Assembly (NCBI RefSeq): GCF_025145285.1
Contig: NZ_CP102251.1
Span: forward strand, 620,001-684,000
Direction: 5' to 3'
Source: Alistipes onderdonkii
GTDB lineage: Bacteria; Bacteroidota; Bacteroidia; Bacteroidales; Rikenellaceae
Length of the DNA: 64,000 nt
Shown here in pieces: positions 50,042 through 58,872 of the stretch (positions are counted from its first letter, which is position 1; every line of letters starts with the position of its first letter). The notes beneath the pieces are model-generated. The model made no database searches. It was not told the origin of the DNA and saw only the letters and a program-made list of their open reading frames with translations. The translations under genes and the position numbers were made by a program.

Positions 50042-51916
50042 TCAGAATCCGGCAGTGAAGAATATCCCGGCCGGGAAATGCGTATAATTCCGGTAGTCGG
50101 CAACCATCTTGGGGGTACCCGAACCCAGGTCATAAACCGAAATATCGTTGGTGAGGAAACTCCATCCGTATCCCAGAATCGTATTGTAGTAGTATTCGCC
50201 GGTTACAGGATGAACGGCCGGCATGTTGTAGATCATTCCCCAATTGGCGATATTCGACTTTACATCGCCCAGCGTTTCCGTCGTATTCGAGGAGAAAGTA
50301 TGGCGGTAAATCGTGGAGGAATTGTTGCAGAAATAAATTTCATCGCCCTTGGCCGTGATACCCGGCGTCGCACCCCAGCCGGAGGCGACACCGCCGGCGG
50401 TCAGCGTATGTTTTTCCTGCGTATAATCGCCGGCAGCCAACTTGATGATTTGGGCGGGGCTGGCGGAACAGGATATCCACAGGTAACCGGCTTCATCGGA
50501 TTTGACGACACCGGTCACCGTGCCATCCATCGCGATCGTTTCGGCCACGGCCCCGTTTTCCAAGACCAGGATAGATTTGCCCGCAGGAACAAACACTTTG
50601 TTGCCGACGACCGCCATGCGGTTTTTCAATGCACCTTTCGAACCTTCGATGAAGCTGAGCGCTTTCGTATCGAGATCGAGTTTGTATACGCCTGCATTGT
50701 CGCGGATATAAGCCGTCCGGCCTATTACGGCCACATGCGACGGCATGGAAAGTCCGGGCAGGTCGCTTTTGCCGAACTTGCCAGTGCGCTTGAGTGTCCT
50801 GGCATCGGCCTCGACGAGGATGCCGTCGTTTCCGCCGTTCTGGCTGATGATGTAAGCCTTACCGTCGGCAATGAACATATCCTGCCCCACATTGCCCAAC
50901 TCGGAACCGTTCATCCGCCAGTAGGCATAGTTGATTAAACGGCCGTTGGCTGTGATATAGATGACCGACCCGTTATCCGACGACATGTTGCCCTCGTTGA
51001 GTACGAACGTGCCTTCGGGATCGGAATAATCCACAGCGCAGATGCGTGCGGATGCAAGTTGGGTTTTCCCTTTGCCGTCGATGCCGACGAGCGAAAGGAT
51101 ACCCTCCGTATAGTATGAACCCGCGAACGCCGGGGCCGTCACGGTGACGGTCTTCTTGTCCGGGTCGATCCGTGCCGCCCATCCCTGCGGGATGCTCATC
51201 AAGTCGGCGGCCGTTATATCTCCGGTATACGCGAGTATCTTTTCTTCGCCGAAAGCAAACAGGTAGTAGTTGTCCACGTCGGTTCCACCCTTAGGGAGCT
51301 GCGCGGGAAATACGAATGCGAAGCCGGCAGCCGAGGCTTTGGGAATGATGATCGTCGTGCCGTCGGTCAGCGTGAAGGTCACCTCATCGTCGCCGTCCGT
51401 CACCGATTCGAAGAACGAGTCCCCGTCTTTTCCGTTGCTCCCCGCAGCTTTTACATCGTTGCCTGCGGCATCTTTAATACGCACCCCGTCCACAGTCCAG
51501 TAGCCGTCGGCATCGACGGCCATTTGGGGTTTCGAGCCGTCCTTGCCGGCGACAGGGATTTTGTTCCCGTCCGCATCGGTCAGCCAGTTGCCTTTGCCGC
51601 CGATCGTCCAGTAGTAAACGCCTTCGAACAGGTCGATACCGACCTCCGGTGCATTCGTGCCGTTTTTAATTTCGACGGTTTTGCCATCGTTGAAGGTAAT
51701 CGTGTACCCCGTCGCCGTTTCTTCGACAGAGGTGATCGTTTTTTGCTGATTCAGCGCATCGACAAGGGTTTGTAACGTTCCGACCTCTTTGTTGATCCGG
51801 GCCAGTTCGGTTTTGATATTCCCGATCTCATTCCACAAGTCATCGTCGTCATACGAGCAGCTCCACGTCGAAACGCCGAGCAGCATTACTGTCAAAAGGG
51901 TAAATAGTTTCTTCAT
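50042..51916 (-). CDS. DUF4988-beta-propeller surface lipoprotein (BtuG-like C-terminus)
   Basis: 624 residues and first gene after the riboswitch. The signal and lipobox region TWSCSYDDDDLW is almost the same as in the following gene, then coiled coil and DUF4988 repeats (VYYWTIGGKGNWLTDADGNK, YWTVDGVRIKDAAGNDV). From about residue 300 a YncE/DUF5074-like propeller begins with GTFVLNEGNMSSDNGSVIYI and NVGQDMFIADGKAYIISQNG. This is the same opening as the BtuG-like protein at the operon end. It is thus a second, longer propeller with a stalk-like N-terminus; cobalamin binding is inferred. Confidence 0.85.
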   Translation of the reverse strand: MKKLFTLLTVMLLGVSTWSCSYDDDDLWNEIGNIKTELARINKEVGTLQTLVDALNQQKTITSVEETATGYTITFNDGKTVEIKNGTNAPEVGIDLFEGVYYWTIGGKGNWLTDADGNKIPVAGKDGSKPQMAVDADGYWTVDGVRIKDAAGNDVKAAGSNGKDGDSFFESVTDGDDEVTFTLTDGTTIIIPKASAAGFAFVFPAQLPKGGTDVDNYYLFAFGEEKILAYTGDITAADLMSIPQGWAARIDPDKKTVTVTAPAFAGSYYTEGILSLVGIDGKGKTQLASARICAVDYSDPEGTFVLNEGNMSSDNGSVIYITANGRLINYAYWRMNGSELGNVGQDMFIADGKAYIISQNGGNDGILVEADARTLKRTGKFGKSDLPGLSMPSHVAVIGRTAYIRDNAGVYKLDLDTKALSFIEGSKGALKNRMAVVGNKVFVPAGKSILVLENGAVAETIAMDGTVTGVVKSDEAGYLWISCSASPAQIIKLAAGDYTQEKHTLTAGGVASGWGATPGITAKGDEIYFCNNSSTIYRHTFSSNTTETLGDVKSNIANWGMIYNMPAVHPVTGEYYYNTILGYGWSFLTNDISVYDLGSGTPKMVADYRNYTHFPAGIFFTAGF

Positions 51917-52109
51917 TCTGCTTTATTTTGATTGGACAATAAAAAATCAACCGTATCCTTTCGGGATACGGCGCAACAGAAATTCAAAACGGATTTACAC
52001 CTTCGAAAACATCCAATGCCTTTTTTCGTACCGGAATGCCGGCAACAGGGAAATCGCAGTTTTGATTTTCACCCGTAATCCCGCAGGCAGCAAATCCAAT
52101 AAAAGCATC

Positions 52110-52292
52110 GGCAGGTCTTCTGACTTGTTCCGGTTTCACGCCTTCCCAGCCTTACGGCCAGTGGCAAAGATTGTGAAACGTCTTGCGCCCCTCGTCGGGG
52201 CAGGAACTCACAGCAACGGGTATTGTCGCAGATTTTCACTGCATTCCCTTTTCATTCCGCATCACGGCCCGGCGGGTGTGATTTGGAAACCT
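52110..52292 (-). promoter_or_regulatory. Cobalamin riboswitch
   Basis: Read on the minus strand, the leader shows the conserved elements in order: AGGTTTCCAAATCACACCCG, GGGAATGCAGTGAAAATCTG, CCCGTTGCTGTGAG, GCCACTG, GGGAAGGC and the terminal AAGTCAGAAGACCTGCC. These are the landmarks of the adenosyl/methylcobalamin aptamer. A -7 box TATATTTG (52302-52309) starts the RNA just upstream, and about 190 nt of leader separates the aptamer from the ATG at 51916. B12 should repress the five genes down to 43378, probably at translation since no clear terminator follows. Confidence 0.95.
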
Positions 52293-52301
52293 ATGCGACG
52301 G

Positions 52302-52309
52302 CAAATATA
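52302..52309 (-). promoter_or_regulatory. -7 box of the riboswitch operon
   Basis: TATATTTG on the minus strand, a full TAnnTTTG match placed to start transcription at the 5' edge of the aptamer. -33 element unclear. Confidence 0.6.
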
Positions 52310-52410
52310 CAAATAAAATTCAATATGGTATTTTCTGGCGCAAAAAAAATCGGTGCATATATTTTAAGGCATGACAGAAAGTGCCCCGTATCTGCCACCC
52401 CAGAAGAAAC

Positions 52411-52446
52411 AAAAACCCCACTGGCTTGACAATCAAACCAGCGGGG
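52411..52446 (-). terminator. Terminator of tRNA-Leu
   Basis: Stem CCCCACTGG / CCAGCGGGG (one mismatch pair), extended inward by TTGA/TCAA, and followed on the minus strand by TTTTTG. It directly follows the tRNA gene. Confidence 0.75.
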
Positions 52447-52457
52447 CTTTATAAGCG

Positions 52458-52541
52458 TACCCGGAGCCGGGGTCGAACCGGCACGACATTGCTGTCATTG
52501 GTGTTTGAGACCAACGCGTCTACCGATTCCGCCATCCGGGC
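52458..52541 (-). tRNA. tRNA-Leu(CAA)
   Basis: 84 nt. Acceptor arms GCCCGGA / TCCGGGT with discriminator A, D-arm GGCGGAATCGGTAGACGC, anticodon loop CTCAAAC (anticodon CAA), a class II long variable arm, and TTCGACC in the T loop. No encoded CCA. Reads UUG codons. Confidence 0.95.
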
Positions 52542-52606
52542 AAGCCTCTTCCGTAGAATCGGGAGGGCAAAGATAGTCGATTCTTCGCAATTTTCAAAAA
52601 ATCCGG

Positions 52607-54427
52607 TTATTTTTCAAAGAAAGCCTTGATTTTTTTCGCCTTGGCGGGGCCGACCAGCGCCGTCAATTCCTCGAACGGTGCCGCCTTGACCTTGGCCACG
52701 GTGCGGAAATGTTGCAGCAGCGTACGGACGGTCTTGTCCCCGACGCCTTCGATCCGTTCCAGTTCGCTATGGATAAAGGCCTTGCTGCGTTTCTGGCGGT
52801 GGAATGAGACGGCGAAACGGTGCACCTCTTCCTGGATGTGCGCCAGAAAGTGGAAAAGGGGCGAAGTGGGACGGATGCCGACCAGGACAGGCGGGAATCC
52901 GCAGAGCAACTCGGAGGTGCGATGGCGGTCGTTCTTGGCCAGCCCGGCGACAGGTATGTCCAGCCCGAGATACTCCAGCACCTCGTGAATGACACCCATC
53001 TGCCCCTTTCCGCCGTCGGCAATGATGAGATCGGGCAGCTCGGCCCCCTCCTCCTGCAGGCGGCTGTAACGCCGGAAGACGACCTCGCGCATCGAAGCGT
53101 AATCGTCGGGGCCCTCCACGGTCTTGATGTTGAAATGACGATACTCCTTGCGTGCGGGTTTTCCGTCGCGGAACACCACGCACGAGGCTACCGGATGGGC
53201 CCCCTGCAGATTGGAGTTGTCGAAGCATTCGATGTGCCGCGGCTGGCGGTCGAGGCGCAGTTCCTTCTGCAGGGCATTCATCAACCGCTCGGTATATCGT
53301 TCGGGATTCTTGATTTCCAAGTTCTTGAGCTGCTCGGCGCGGTAGATACGGGCGCTCTTCTGCGAGAATTCGAGCAGTTCGAGTTTTTCGCCGCGCTTGG
53401 GCACCGTGAAGGTCACACCGTCGAACAGCAGCGTCGTCGAGGGCAGGAACGGCACGACGACCTCCCGGGCCAGCGTCCCGGCAATATGCTCGACGACATG
53501 CTGGATAGCCAGCGTCAGCATGTCGCGTTCGTCGCCCCCGACACCCGTCTTGAGCTTCACGGTATAAACACCCACGACCGACCCGTGGCGGATACGCACG
53601 AAATTGCAATAGGCCACATCGTCGTCCGGAAGCAGCGAAAAAACATCCACGTCGACGATCTTCGCACTGACGATCACCGACTTGCCCGCATAGTTGTCCA
53701 GCGCATCGAGGCGCTGCTTGTAGCGTTGCGCCAATTCGAATTTCAATCCCCCGGCAGCACGTTGCATCTCCTGTTCGAGGTAGTTACGCACGGGGCGCAG
53801 GTCGCCCTTGAGCACCGCGACGACCATGTCGACGAGCCGGCCGTATTCCTCTTCGCCCTGCGCCCCGATGCAGGGGCCTTTGCAGTTGCCCAGGTGGTAT
53901 TGCAGGCAGACCGTATATTTTCCCTTGGCGATCTGCTCGGGAGCGAGATTGAGTTTGCAGGTACGCAAGGGAACCACCTCGCGGATGAAATCCAGCACGC
54001 TGTGCTGCATCATCACCGATCCGTAGGGGCCGAAGTACTGCGACCCGTCGCGGTTCAGTTGCCGCGTCGACTGCACGCGCGGAAAATGCTCGCGGCGCAC
54101 CACGATCCACGGATAGGTCTTATCGTCTTTGAGCAGGATATTGTACCGCGGCTGGAGGGTCTTGATGAGCGAGTTTTCCAGCAACAGGGCGTCGGTTTCG
54201 CTGTCCACGACGATATGGCGGATCTCGGCGATCTGCTTCACCAGCACGCGCACCTTAGGGCTGTGCTCCTTGCTCTGCACGAAATAGGACGAAACCCGCT
54301 TGCGCAGGCTCTTGGCCTTACCTACGTAGATGATCGTCCCCGAGCGGTCTACGAACTGGTAGACGCCCGGTGACAGCGGCAGCATCGCCACCTGCTCCCT
54401 GAGGTTGTTTTTTTCGGTTCCCACCAT
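52607..54427 (-). CDS. uvrC: UvrC, excinuclease ABC subunit C
   Basis: 606 residues, normal length. GIY-YIG nuclease at the N-terminus (GVYQFVDRSGTIIYVGKAKS), UVR domain around 205-240 (GLKFELAQRYKQRLDALDNY), RNase H-like second nuclease (IECFDNSNLQGAHPVASCVV, LIIADGGKGQM) and C-terminal helix-hairpin-helix repeats (LERIEGVGDKTVRTLLQHF). It makes both incisions in nucleotide excision repair with UvrAB. Monocistronic by layout. Confidence 0.97.
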   Translation of the reverse strand: MVGTEKNNLREQVAMLPLSPGVYQFVDRSGTIIYVGKAKSLRKRVSSYFVQSKEHSPKVRVLVKQIAEIRHIVVDSETDALLLENSLIKTLQPRYNILLKDDKTYPWIVVRREHFPRVQSTRQLNRDGSQYFGPYGSVMMQHSVLDFIREVVPLRTCKLNLAPEQIAKGKYTVCLQYHLGNCKGPCIGAQGEEEYGRLVDMVVAVLKGDLRPVRNYLEQEMQRAAGGLKFELAQRYKQRLDALDNYAGKSVIVSAKIVDVDVFSLLPDDDVAYCNFVRIRHGSVVGVYTVKLKTGVGGDERDMLTLAIQHVVEHIAGTLAREVVVPFLPSTTLLFDGVTFTVPKRGEKLELLEFSQKSARIYRAEQLKNLEIKNPERYTERLMNALQKELRLDRQPRHIECFDNSNLQGAHPVASCVVFRDGKPARKEYRHFNIKTVEGPDDYASMREVVFRRYSRLQEEGAELPDLIIADGGKGQMGVIHEVLEYLGLDIPVAGLAKNDRHRTSELLCGFPPVLVGIRPTSPLFHFLAHIQEEVHRFAVSFHRQKRSKAFIHSELERIEGVGDKTVRTLLQHFRTVAKVKAAPFEELTALVGPAKAKKIKAFFEK

Positions 54428-54549
54428 AGCGTTAATCGCAATGCAAATGTAGCAATTATTTCACAAAACGCGCCATCCCCTGCGGCATGCCTCCGGCGCA
54501 CGCAGGGATGGCCGCATTTGACATACGCATAAACTAAAACGTCCGATTT

Positions 54550-54581
54550 TTTGTTTTATTCGTCGGAACGGCATATATTTG
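54550..54581 (+). promoter_or_regulatory. Bacteroidetes-type promoter
   Basis: TTTG at 54550-54553 and TATATTTG at 54574-54581 with a 20-base spacer. It would drive the lipoprotein/DUF5723 pair, with the start codon about 28 bases downstream. Confidence 0.75.
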
Positions 54582-54609
54582 CGACGCATTGAAAACAAAC
54601 CCAAACCCT

Positions 54610-55536
54610 ATGAGAAAATTTTTACCTTTTCTCTTCGCCGCAGCACTCGCATCGTCCTGTATCGACAACGCTTACGACCTGTCGAACGTGAACACGGACG
54701 ATGTCACCATCGGCGACGAGGACTCGGAATACCGGTTGCCGCTGGCCACGGTATACGTAAGCATGAGTGAACTGAAGGAAGGAGGCGCGGACATCAAAAC
54801 GCTCTTCGACGAAGCGGACATCTGGCTTCCCTCGCCCCTGCCCGGAAACGCCGCATACGTCGACCTCCGGGAACTCCAAAACAACCCGAACACAATCACA
54901 CCGCTGCTCCAAGCACTGATCGACCAGATGATGGACGACGATGCCAAGATCGCCGCCGTCGCCGACCTGCTGGCGGAAAAATACCTCTCGACCTTCCTGC
55001 CCCTGCTCCCCCCGGACACGGATCCGGCAAATTTCAAACCGGTCTTCATCGAGGCGTTCCGCAATATGCCGATGCTGCACGACCGGCTTTCGAACGAAGT
55101 CAAATCCCTGGCCGGCAACTACCTGACAGACCTCAAAGTCCAGGATGTAACCTACGACATCGGTAAGATCGACATCGGCAGCGACGTGGTGGACATGCTT
55201 TGCGAGAACCTCGACAGCGAAGGCACCCCCAACCCCAGGAACACGCTGCACCTCTACGGCAGCATCACGAGCGCCCTGCCCGTGAGCCTGCGGATAGTGC
55301 CCTATTTCTCGCCTACGAACGTCCGGTTCGACGTAACGGTCGAACCCGGCAGGACGAACGAGATCAGGGAGACGCAACTTTTCGAAAGCGACCTGCGGCA
55401 GATCATCGAGGGTGCCGAGATCATCCTCCCCGTCTCGCTGGAGAAATACTATCCGGGCTATGATTTCTCGTCCGGCCAGCAAATCGTCATCACCCTGCGC
55501 CTGATCAAGCGCGGCGGCCTGAAGCTCAACCTCTAA
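54610..55536 (+). CDS. Hypothetical surface/outer-membrane lipoprotein
   Basis: 308 residues from ATG 54610 (MRKFLPFLFAAALASSCIDN), with lipobox ASSC (Cys about 17). The opening after the Cys (IDNAYDLSNVNTDDVTIGDE) is a recurring start in Bacteroidales lipoproteins paired with DUF5723 genes. The middle is helical and acidic, the C-terminal half beta-rich (TLHLYGSITSALPVSLRIVP). No catalytic motif. 13 bases before the DUF5723 gene, so the two products probably act together at the outer membrane. Confidence 0.82.
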   Translation: MRKFLPFLFAAALASSCIDNAYDLSNVNTDDVTIGDEDSEYRLPLATVYVSMSELKEGGADIKTLFDEADIWLPSPLPGNAAYVDLRELQNNPNTITPLLQALIDQMMDDDAKIAAVADLLAEKYLSTFLPLLPPDTDPANFKPVFIEAFRNMPMLHDRLSNEVKSLAGNYLTDLKVQDVTYDIGKIDIGSDVVDMLCENLDSEGTPNPRNTLHLYGSITSALPVSLRIVPYFSPTNVRFDVTVEPGRTNEIRETQLFESDLRQIIEGAEIILPVSLEKYYPGYDFSSGQQIVITLRLIKRGGLKLNL

Positions 55537-55549
55537 TCCGGCACAGAAC

Positions 55550-56929
55550 ATGAAAAAAATATACGCATTCCTCTTCACGCTGCTGCTGGCATCAGGCGCC
55601 GCGGCACAGAACCCGACGGCATATTTCATGGAGGGGTCGACCCTCCGCAGCCAGCTCAACCCGGCCTTCGCCCCCTTACGCGGCTATGTCAACATCCCCG
55701 GGCTGGGCGGACTGGACATCAACGTGAGCGGCAACCTCTCGATCGACAAAATACTCTATCCGCGCAACGGAAAACTCGTCACGCTGCTCGACAGCTCCGT
55801 ATCGACGGCCGACGCCCTTTCGGGACTCAAAGCCGACAACCTCCTGGGTTTCGACACGCGCGTGAACCTCATCGGGTTCGGCGCCTTCACCCGCAACCAC
55901 AAAAATTTCTGGTCGTTCGACCTCAACGCCCGCGTCACGACCGACGCCACCCTGCCCTACTCGCTCTTCGACTTCCTGAAGCGCGGCAACAGCGGTGACA
56001 TCAGCGACATCGGCATCACGGCCGACAGCTATCTCGAAGCAGGGTTCAACTACTCTTTCCCGCTGCTCGACGACAAATTATACATCGGTGTGCGGGCAAA
56101 ATTCCTGATGGGCGTGGCACGTGCACGGATGTACTTCTCGCAATTCAACGTGTCGCACAACGAAGAACGCTGGCTGATCAACGCAGCCGGCGGGCTGGAC
56201 ATCACGGCCGCAGGACTCGACGTGACGACCGAACTCAACGAGCACGGCGAAGAGGTCTACAAGATGGACGACATCAACCTCAAGCCCACCTCGCCCGCCG
56301 GTTACGGCTTCGCGGTCGACCTCGGGGCTACGTACGACATCCTGCCCAACCTGCAGGCATCGCTGGCGGTGAACGACCTGGGCTTCATCAGCTGGAGCAA
56401 GAACAAGAACGTAACGGGTTATTCGGCGAAGGAGCTCTCCTTCACGGGCGTGACGGTCACCGAGGACGGCACCGAGTCGCCCGACTTCGACATCGACGTA
56501 CTGGAGTTCCACAAGGGCACGGCCAAGAGCGTATCGCGTATGCTGCGCGCCTCGATCAACGCAGGCCTCGAATACGAAGTATGGCGCCATAAGATCGGCA
56601 TCGGCCTGTTGTATACGGCCCGCGTGTGGGAGTACAAGACCCTGCACAACATCACCGGGTCGGTCAATTTCCACCCGATCCGCTGGTTCACCGTCACGGG
56701 CAGCTATTCGGTGATCGACAACCGCGGCGGCGCCGTGGGGCTGGCGCTGAACCTGAACCCCAGCTGGATCAATTTCTACCTTGCCACGGACATCGTCACG
56801 GCCAAGCATACGCCCCAGTTCATCCCCATCAAGCAGAGCATCATGAACGTCACACTGGGCATCGGCGTACCGATCGGCAGGCGCAGCCACCGTATCGCGG
56901 CCTATGTGTACGACAAGGATCGGCGGTAA
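55550..56929 (+). CDS. DUF5723 outer-membrane beta-barrel protein
   Basis: 459 residues. Signal peptide (MKKIYAFLFTLLLASGAAAQ), then PTAYFMEGSTLRSQLNPAFA, the typical FadL/PorV-like opening of DUF5723, and alternating barrel strands to the end (GIGLLYTARVWEYKTLH, WFTVTGSYSVIDNRGGAVGL). Likely an outer-membrane channel or scaffold of unknown cargo. Co-transcribed with the preceding lipoprotein and followed by a strong terminator. Confidence 0.88.
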   Translation: MKKIYAFLFTLLLASGAAAQNPTAYFMEGSTLRSQLNPAFAPLRGYVNIPGLGGLDINVSGNLSIDKILYPRNGKLVTLLDSSVSTADALSGLKADNLLGFDTRVNLIGFGAFTRNHKNFWSFDLNARVTTDATLPYSLFDFLKRGNSGDISDIGITADSYLEAGFNYSFPLLDDKLYIGVRAKFLMGVARARMYFSQFNVSHNEERWLINAAGGLDITAAGLDVTTELNEHGEEVYKMDDINLKPTSPAGYGFAVDLGATYDILPNLQASLAVNDLGFISWSKNKNVTGYSAKELSFTGVTVTEDGTESPDFDIDVLEFHKGTAKSVSRMLRASINAGLEYEVWRHKIGIGLLYTARVWEYKTLHNITGSVNFHPIRWFTVTGSYSVIDNRGGAVGLALNLNPSWINFYLATDIVTAKHTPQFIPIKQSIMNVTLGIGVPIGRRSHRIAAYVYDKDRR

Positions 56930-56941
56930 ACGAACGAACGG

Positions 56942-56971
56942 AAAAACCCGGCCTTTTCAGGCCGGGTTTTT
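56942..56971 (+). terminator. Terminator after the DUF5723 gene
   Basis: Perfect 12-bp stem AAAAACCCGGCC / GGCCGGGTTTTT with a 6-nt loop and T run. Confidence 0.85.
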
Positions 56972-57108
56972 CTTGTCAGGATGCCCGAAAATTCTGCCGA
57001 ACCGGGCATAAAGACACTTGCAGTACGCAAAAAAGACAGCCCTCGACTACAAACGCATCCGCCCTTTCTATATTTTGGGCGCACCCATACCATAATCGGG
57101 CAACAGCG

Positions 57109-57139
57109 TTGGTTTATCGGAAACTTTATTTATCTTTGC
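57109..57139 (+). promoter_or_regulatory. Promoter of the candidate structured RNA
   Basis: TTG at 57109-57111 and TATCTTTG at 57132-57139, spacer 20. No protein gene follows on this strand for more than 2 kb, so the promoter points to an RNA gene. Confidence 0.6.
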
Positions 57140-57145
57140 AATGTA

Positions 57146-57297
57146 GAGAATAAAAAACATTCACAGGGGACGAAATCATTTCCCGCCCCGGATGTTTTTG
57201 CGTTTAAATATTGCGACGGCCCCTCAAATCTGTGTGAAGTTGCGTCACTACTTTTGAATTCTTCAAAAATCACGGGCCGTCGCAATCTTTTTATCTT
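57146..57297 (+). ncRNA. Candidate structured small RNA, unassigned
   Basis: About 150 nt between a promoter and a T-rich end. A perfect 13-bp closing stem ATTGCGACGGCCC (57210-57222) / GGGCCGTCGCAAT (57274-57286) is followed by CTTTTTATCTT. Inside lie a TTTTGAA-ttc-TTCAAAA hairpin and a short GTGA/TCAC hairpin, suggesting a three-way junction. A GGGG/CCCC pair lies in the 5' part. It could be a small regulatory RNA or a 6S-like RNA; I cannot place it in a family. Confidence 0.5.
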
Positions 57298-57349
57298 ATC
57301 ACCAGACAAAAACCATACCACAACCCATCCGATTTTCGCCGGATAAGGT

Positions 57350-58147
57350 CTATCCCGCTTCGACGAGACTTTGCTCCAGTGCGGCACGCGTCGCCAAACG
57401 CCCGGCCTCGACAATTTCCCGGGCACGGTAGAATTCAAAAATCCCGAAACGGTCGGCAGGCATTTCTATCAGCAGGTCAGGCTTGTAAATCTTACACATC
57501 AGGCGCGCGATATGCTGCTGCATGATCTCCGACGAGGCGGTAATCACCTTATAATAATTCAGCGAAGCCTTGCTGCGGACGGCCATCTCCTCCGAGAACG
57601 GCGCGCTCACATCCACGGCGACCAGGACGTCGCCCGGTTCACGGCGCACCCGGTTCAGCGGCAGCGGATTGACCGTACCGCCGTCGACCAGCACCTGGTT
57701 TCCCCGGCGTACGGGACGGAACACCGACGGGATGGAAATAGATGCCCGGATGGCATCGTACAAGCCTCCCCTGTCGAGCACGACTTCGCGCCCCGTCAGC
57801 AGGTCGGCGGCAACCGCGGCGAACGGCAGCGGCATCTTCTCGATCTTCACGTCGGGCACCAGCTCCTTCATGGCCCGCATCACGCGGTCGCCCTTGACGA
57901 GCCCCTCGGTGCTCAGCGCAAAATCGACCAGCCCGAAAACCTTATACTTGTCGAGCGTATACATCCACTCCTTGAACGCTTCGAGATGCCCGGAAGCATA
58001 CATGCCCCCGACCAACGCCCCCATCGAAGTGCCGGCCACGGCATGCACCTCGAATCCCTGACTCTCCAACTCCTCGATCGCCCCGATATGGGCAACCCCA
58101 CGCGCGCCGCCGCCCGCAAGCACCAGCGCAGCCCTTCTTTTTTTCAT
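57350..58147 (-). CDS. Patatin-like phospholipase
   Basis: 265 residues. Complete patatin catalytic set: oxyanion loop LAGGGARGVAHIGAI near the N-terminus, nucleophile VAGTSMGALVGGMY (GxSxG), and the dyad Asp in VLVDGGTVNPLPL. No signal peptide, so it acts on lipids from the cytoplasm. Its start overlaps the end of the DUF169 gene by 4 nt. Confidence 0.93.
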   Translation of the reverse strand: MKKRRAALVLAGGGARGVAHIGAIEELESQGFEVHAVAGTSMGALVGGMYASGHLEAFKEWMYTLDKYKVFGLVDFALSTEGLVKGDRVMRAMKELVPDVKIEKMPLPFAAVAADLLTGREVVLDRGGLYDAIRASISIPSVFRPVRRGNQVLVDGGTVNPLPLNRVRREPGDVLVAVDVSAPFSEEMAVRSKASLNYYKVITASSEIMQQHIARLMCKIYKPDLLIEMPADRFGIFEFYRAREIVEAGRLATRAALEQSLVEAG

Positions 58148-58872
58148 AAATTCACGTTGTTAATCCGCTCGCGGACTTTATCCCACGCATGGGTTCCGAA
58201 CAGGCAGCTTGCACGCATCGTGCCGCACATCCCGGCAAAACGCGACATCGGGATGACGAAACACAATTCGTCCGCACCGACCCATGGGCGCACCGAAGGG
58301 TCGAACAGCCCCAGGAAACATCTGTGGCCGCCGTTGCGGTTTTCCCGCACGGCCTGCGACACCACGGTACTGCATCCCGAGCCGAACGGCGCCGCAACGG
58401 CATCCGGGGCGTCGTTGTCGAACCCGGCCCATGTCACGAGCCCCGCCAACACGTCGGGCGTAGCGAAGAATAGCACGCCTTCCGCCCCTTCGAACGTCCC
58501 CGCCGCATCCACACGTACGAACTCGATCCACGCCTTCGGCGCCGGCCGCAGATCGAGTGCAGCGATGAATTCCAGCACCATCTCGGGCGTCTGCTTATAG
58601 CGCTCCCTGAGCGAGACGAACTGCGGGACGAATTCCGGCATGGGGCTGAAACCCGTATAGAACTTGCCGCCTCCGCAACCGATATTCGAGGCGTTGAGCC
58701 CCACGGGCTGCCCGCCCCGCGCCTGGGCCAACACCTTGAAAAAACACCCGCCGACCTTTTCGACGGGGCGCAGCGGTTCGTCCGTATAGCGGAACAGCAA
58801 GGGCAGCTCCGGCACCGGGCCGAAAGCCTCGCGGAAAGCGGCGATAAATTCTCCTGTCTGCATGGCATTCAT
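58144..58872 (-). CDS. DUF169 family protein
   Basis: 242 residues from ATG 58872, the start that forms a 4-nt ATGA overlap with the upstream gene (ATG 58863 is the alternative). Family features: PLRPVEKVGGCFFKVLAQAR, SNIGCGGGKFYTGF (Cys), FGSGCSTVVSQAV and a C-terminal Cys. DUF169 proteins, which often carry conserved Cys, are widespread in anaerobes with no settled function. Translationally coupled on both sides. Confidence 0.87.
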   Translation of the reverse strand: MNAMQTGEFIAAFREAFGPVPELPLLFRYTDEPLRPVEKVGGCFFKVLAQARGGQPVGLNASNIGCGGGKFYTGFSPMPEFVPQFVSLRERYKQTPEMVLEFIAALDLRPAPKAWIEFVRVDAAGTFEGAEGVLFFATPDVLAGLVTWAGFDNDAPDAVAAPFGSGCSTVVSQAVRENRNGGHRCFLGLFDPSVRPWVGADELCFVIPMSRFAGMCGTMRASCLFGTHAWDKVRERINNVNL

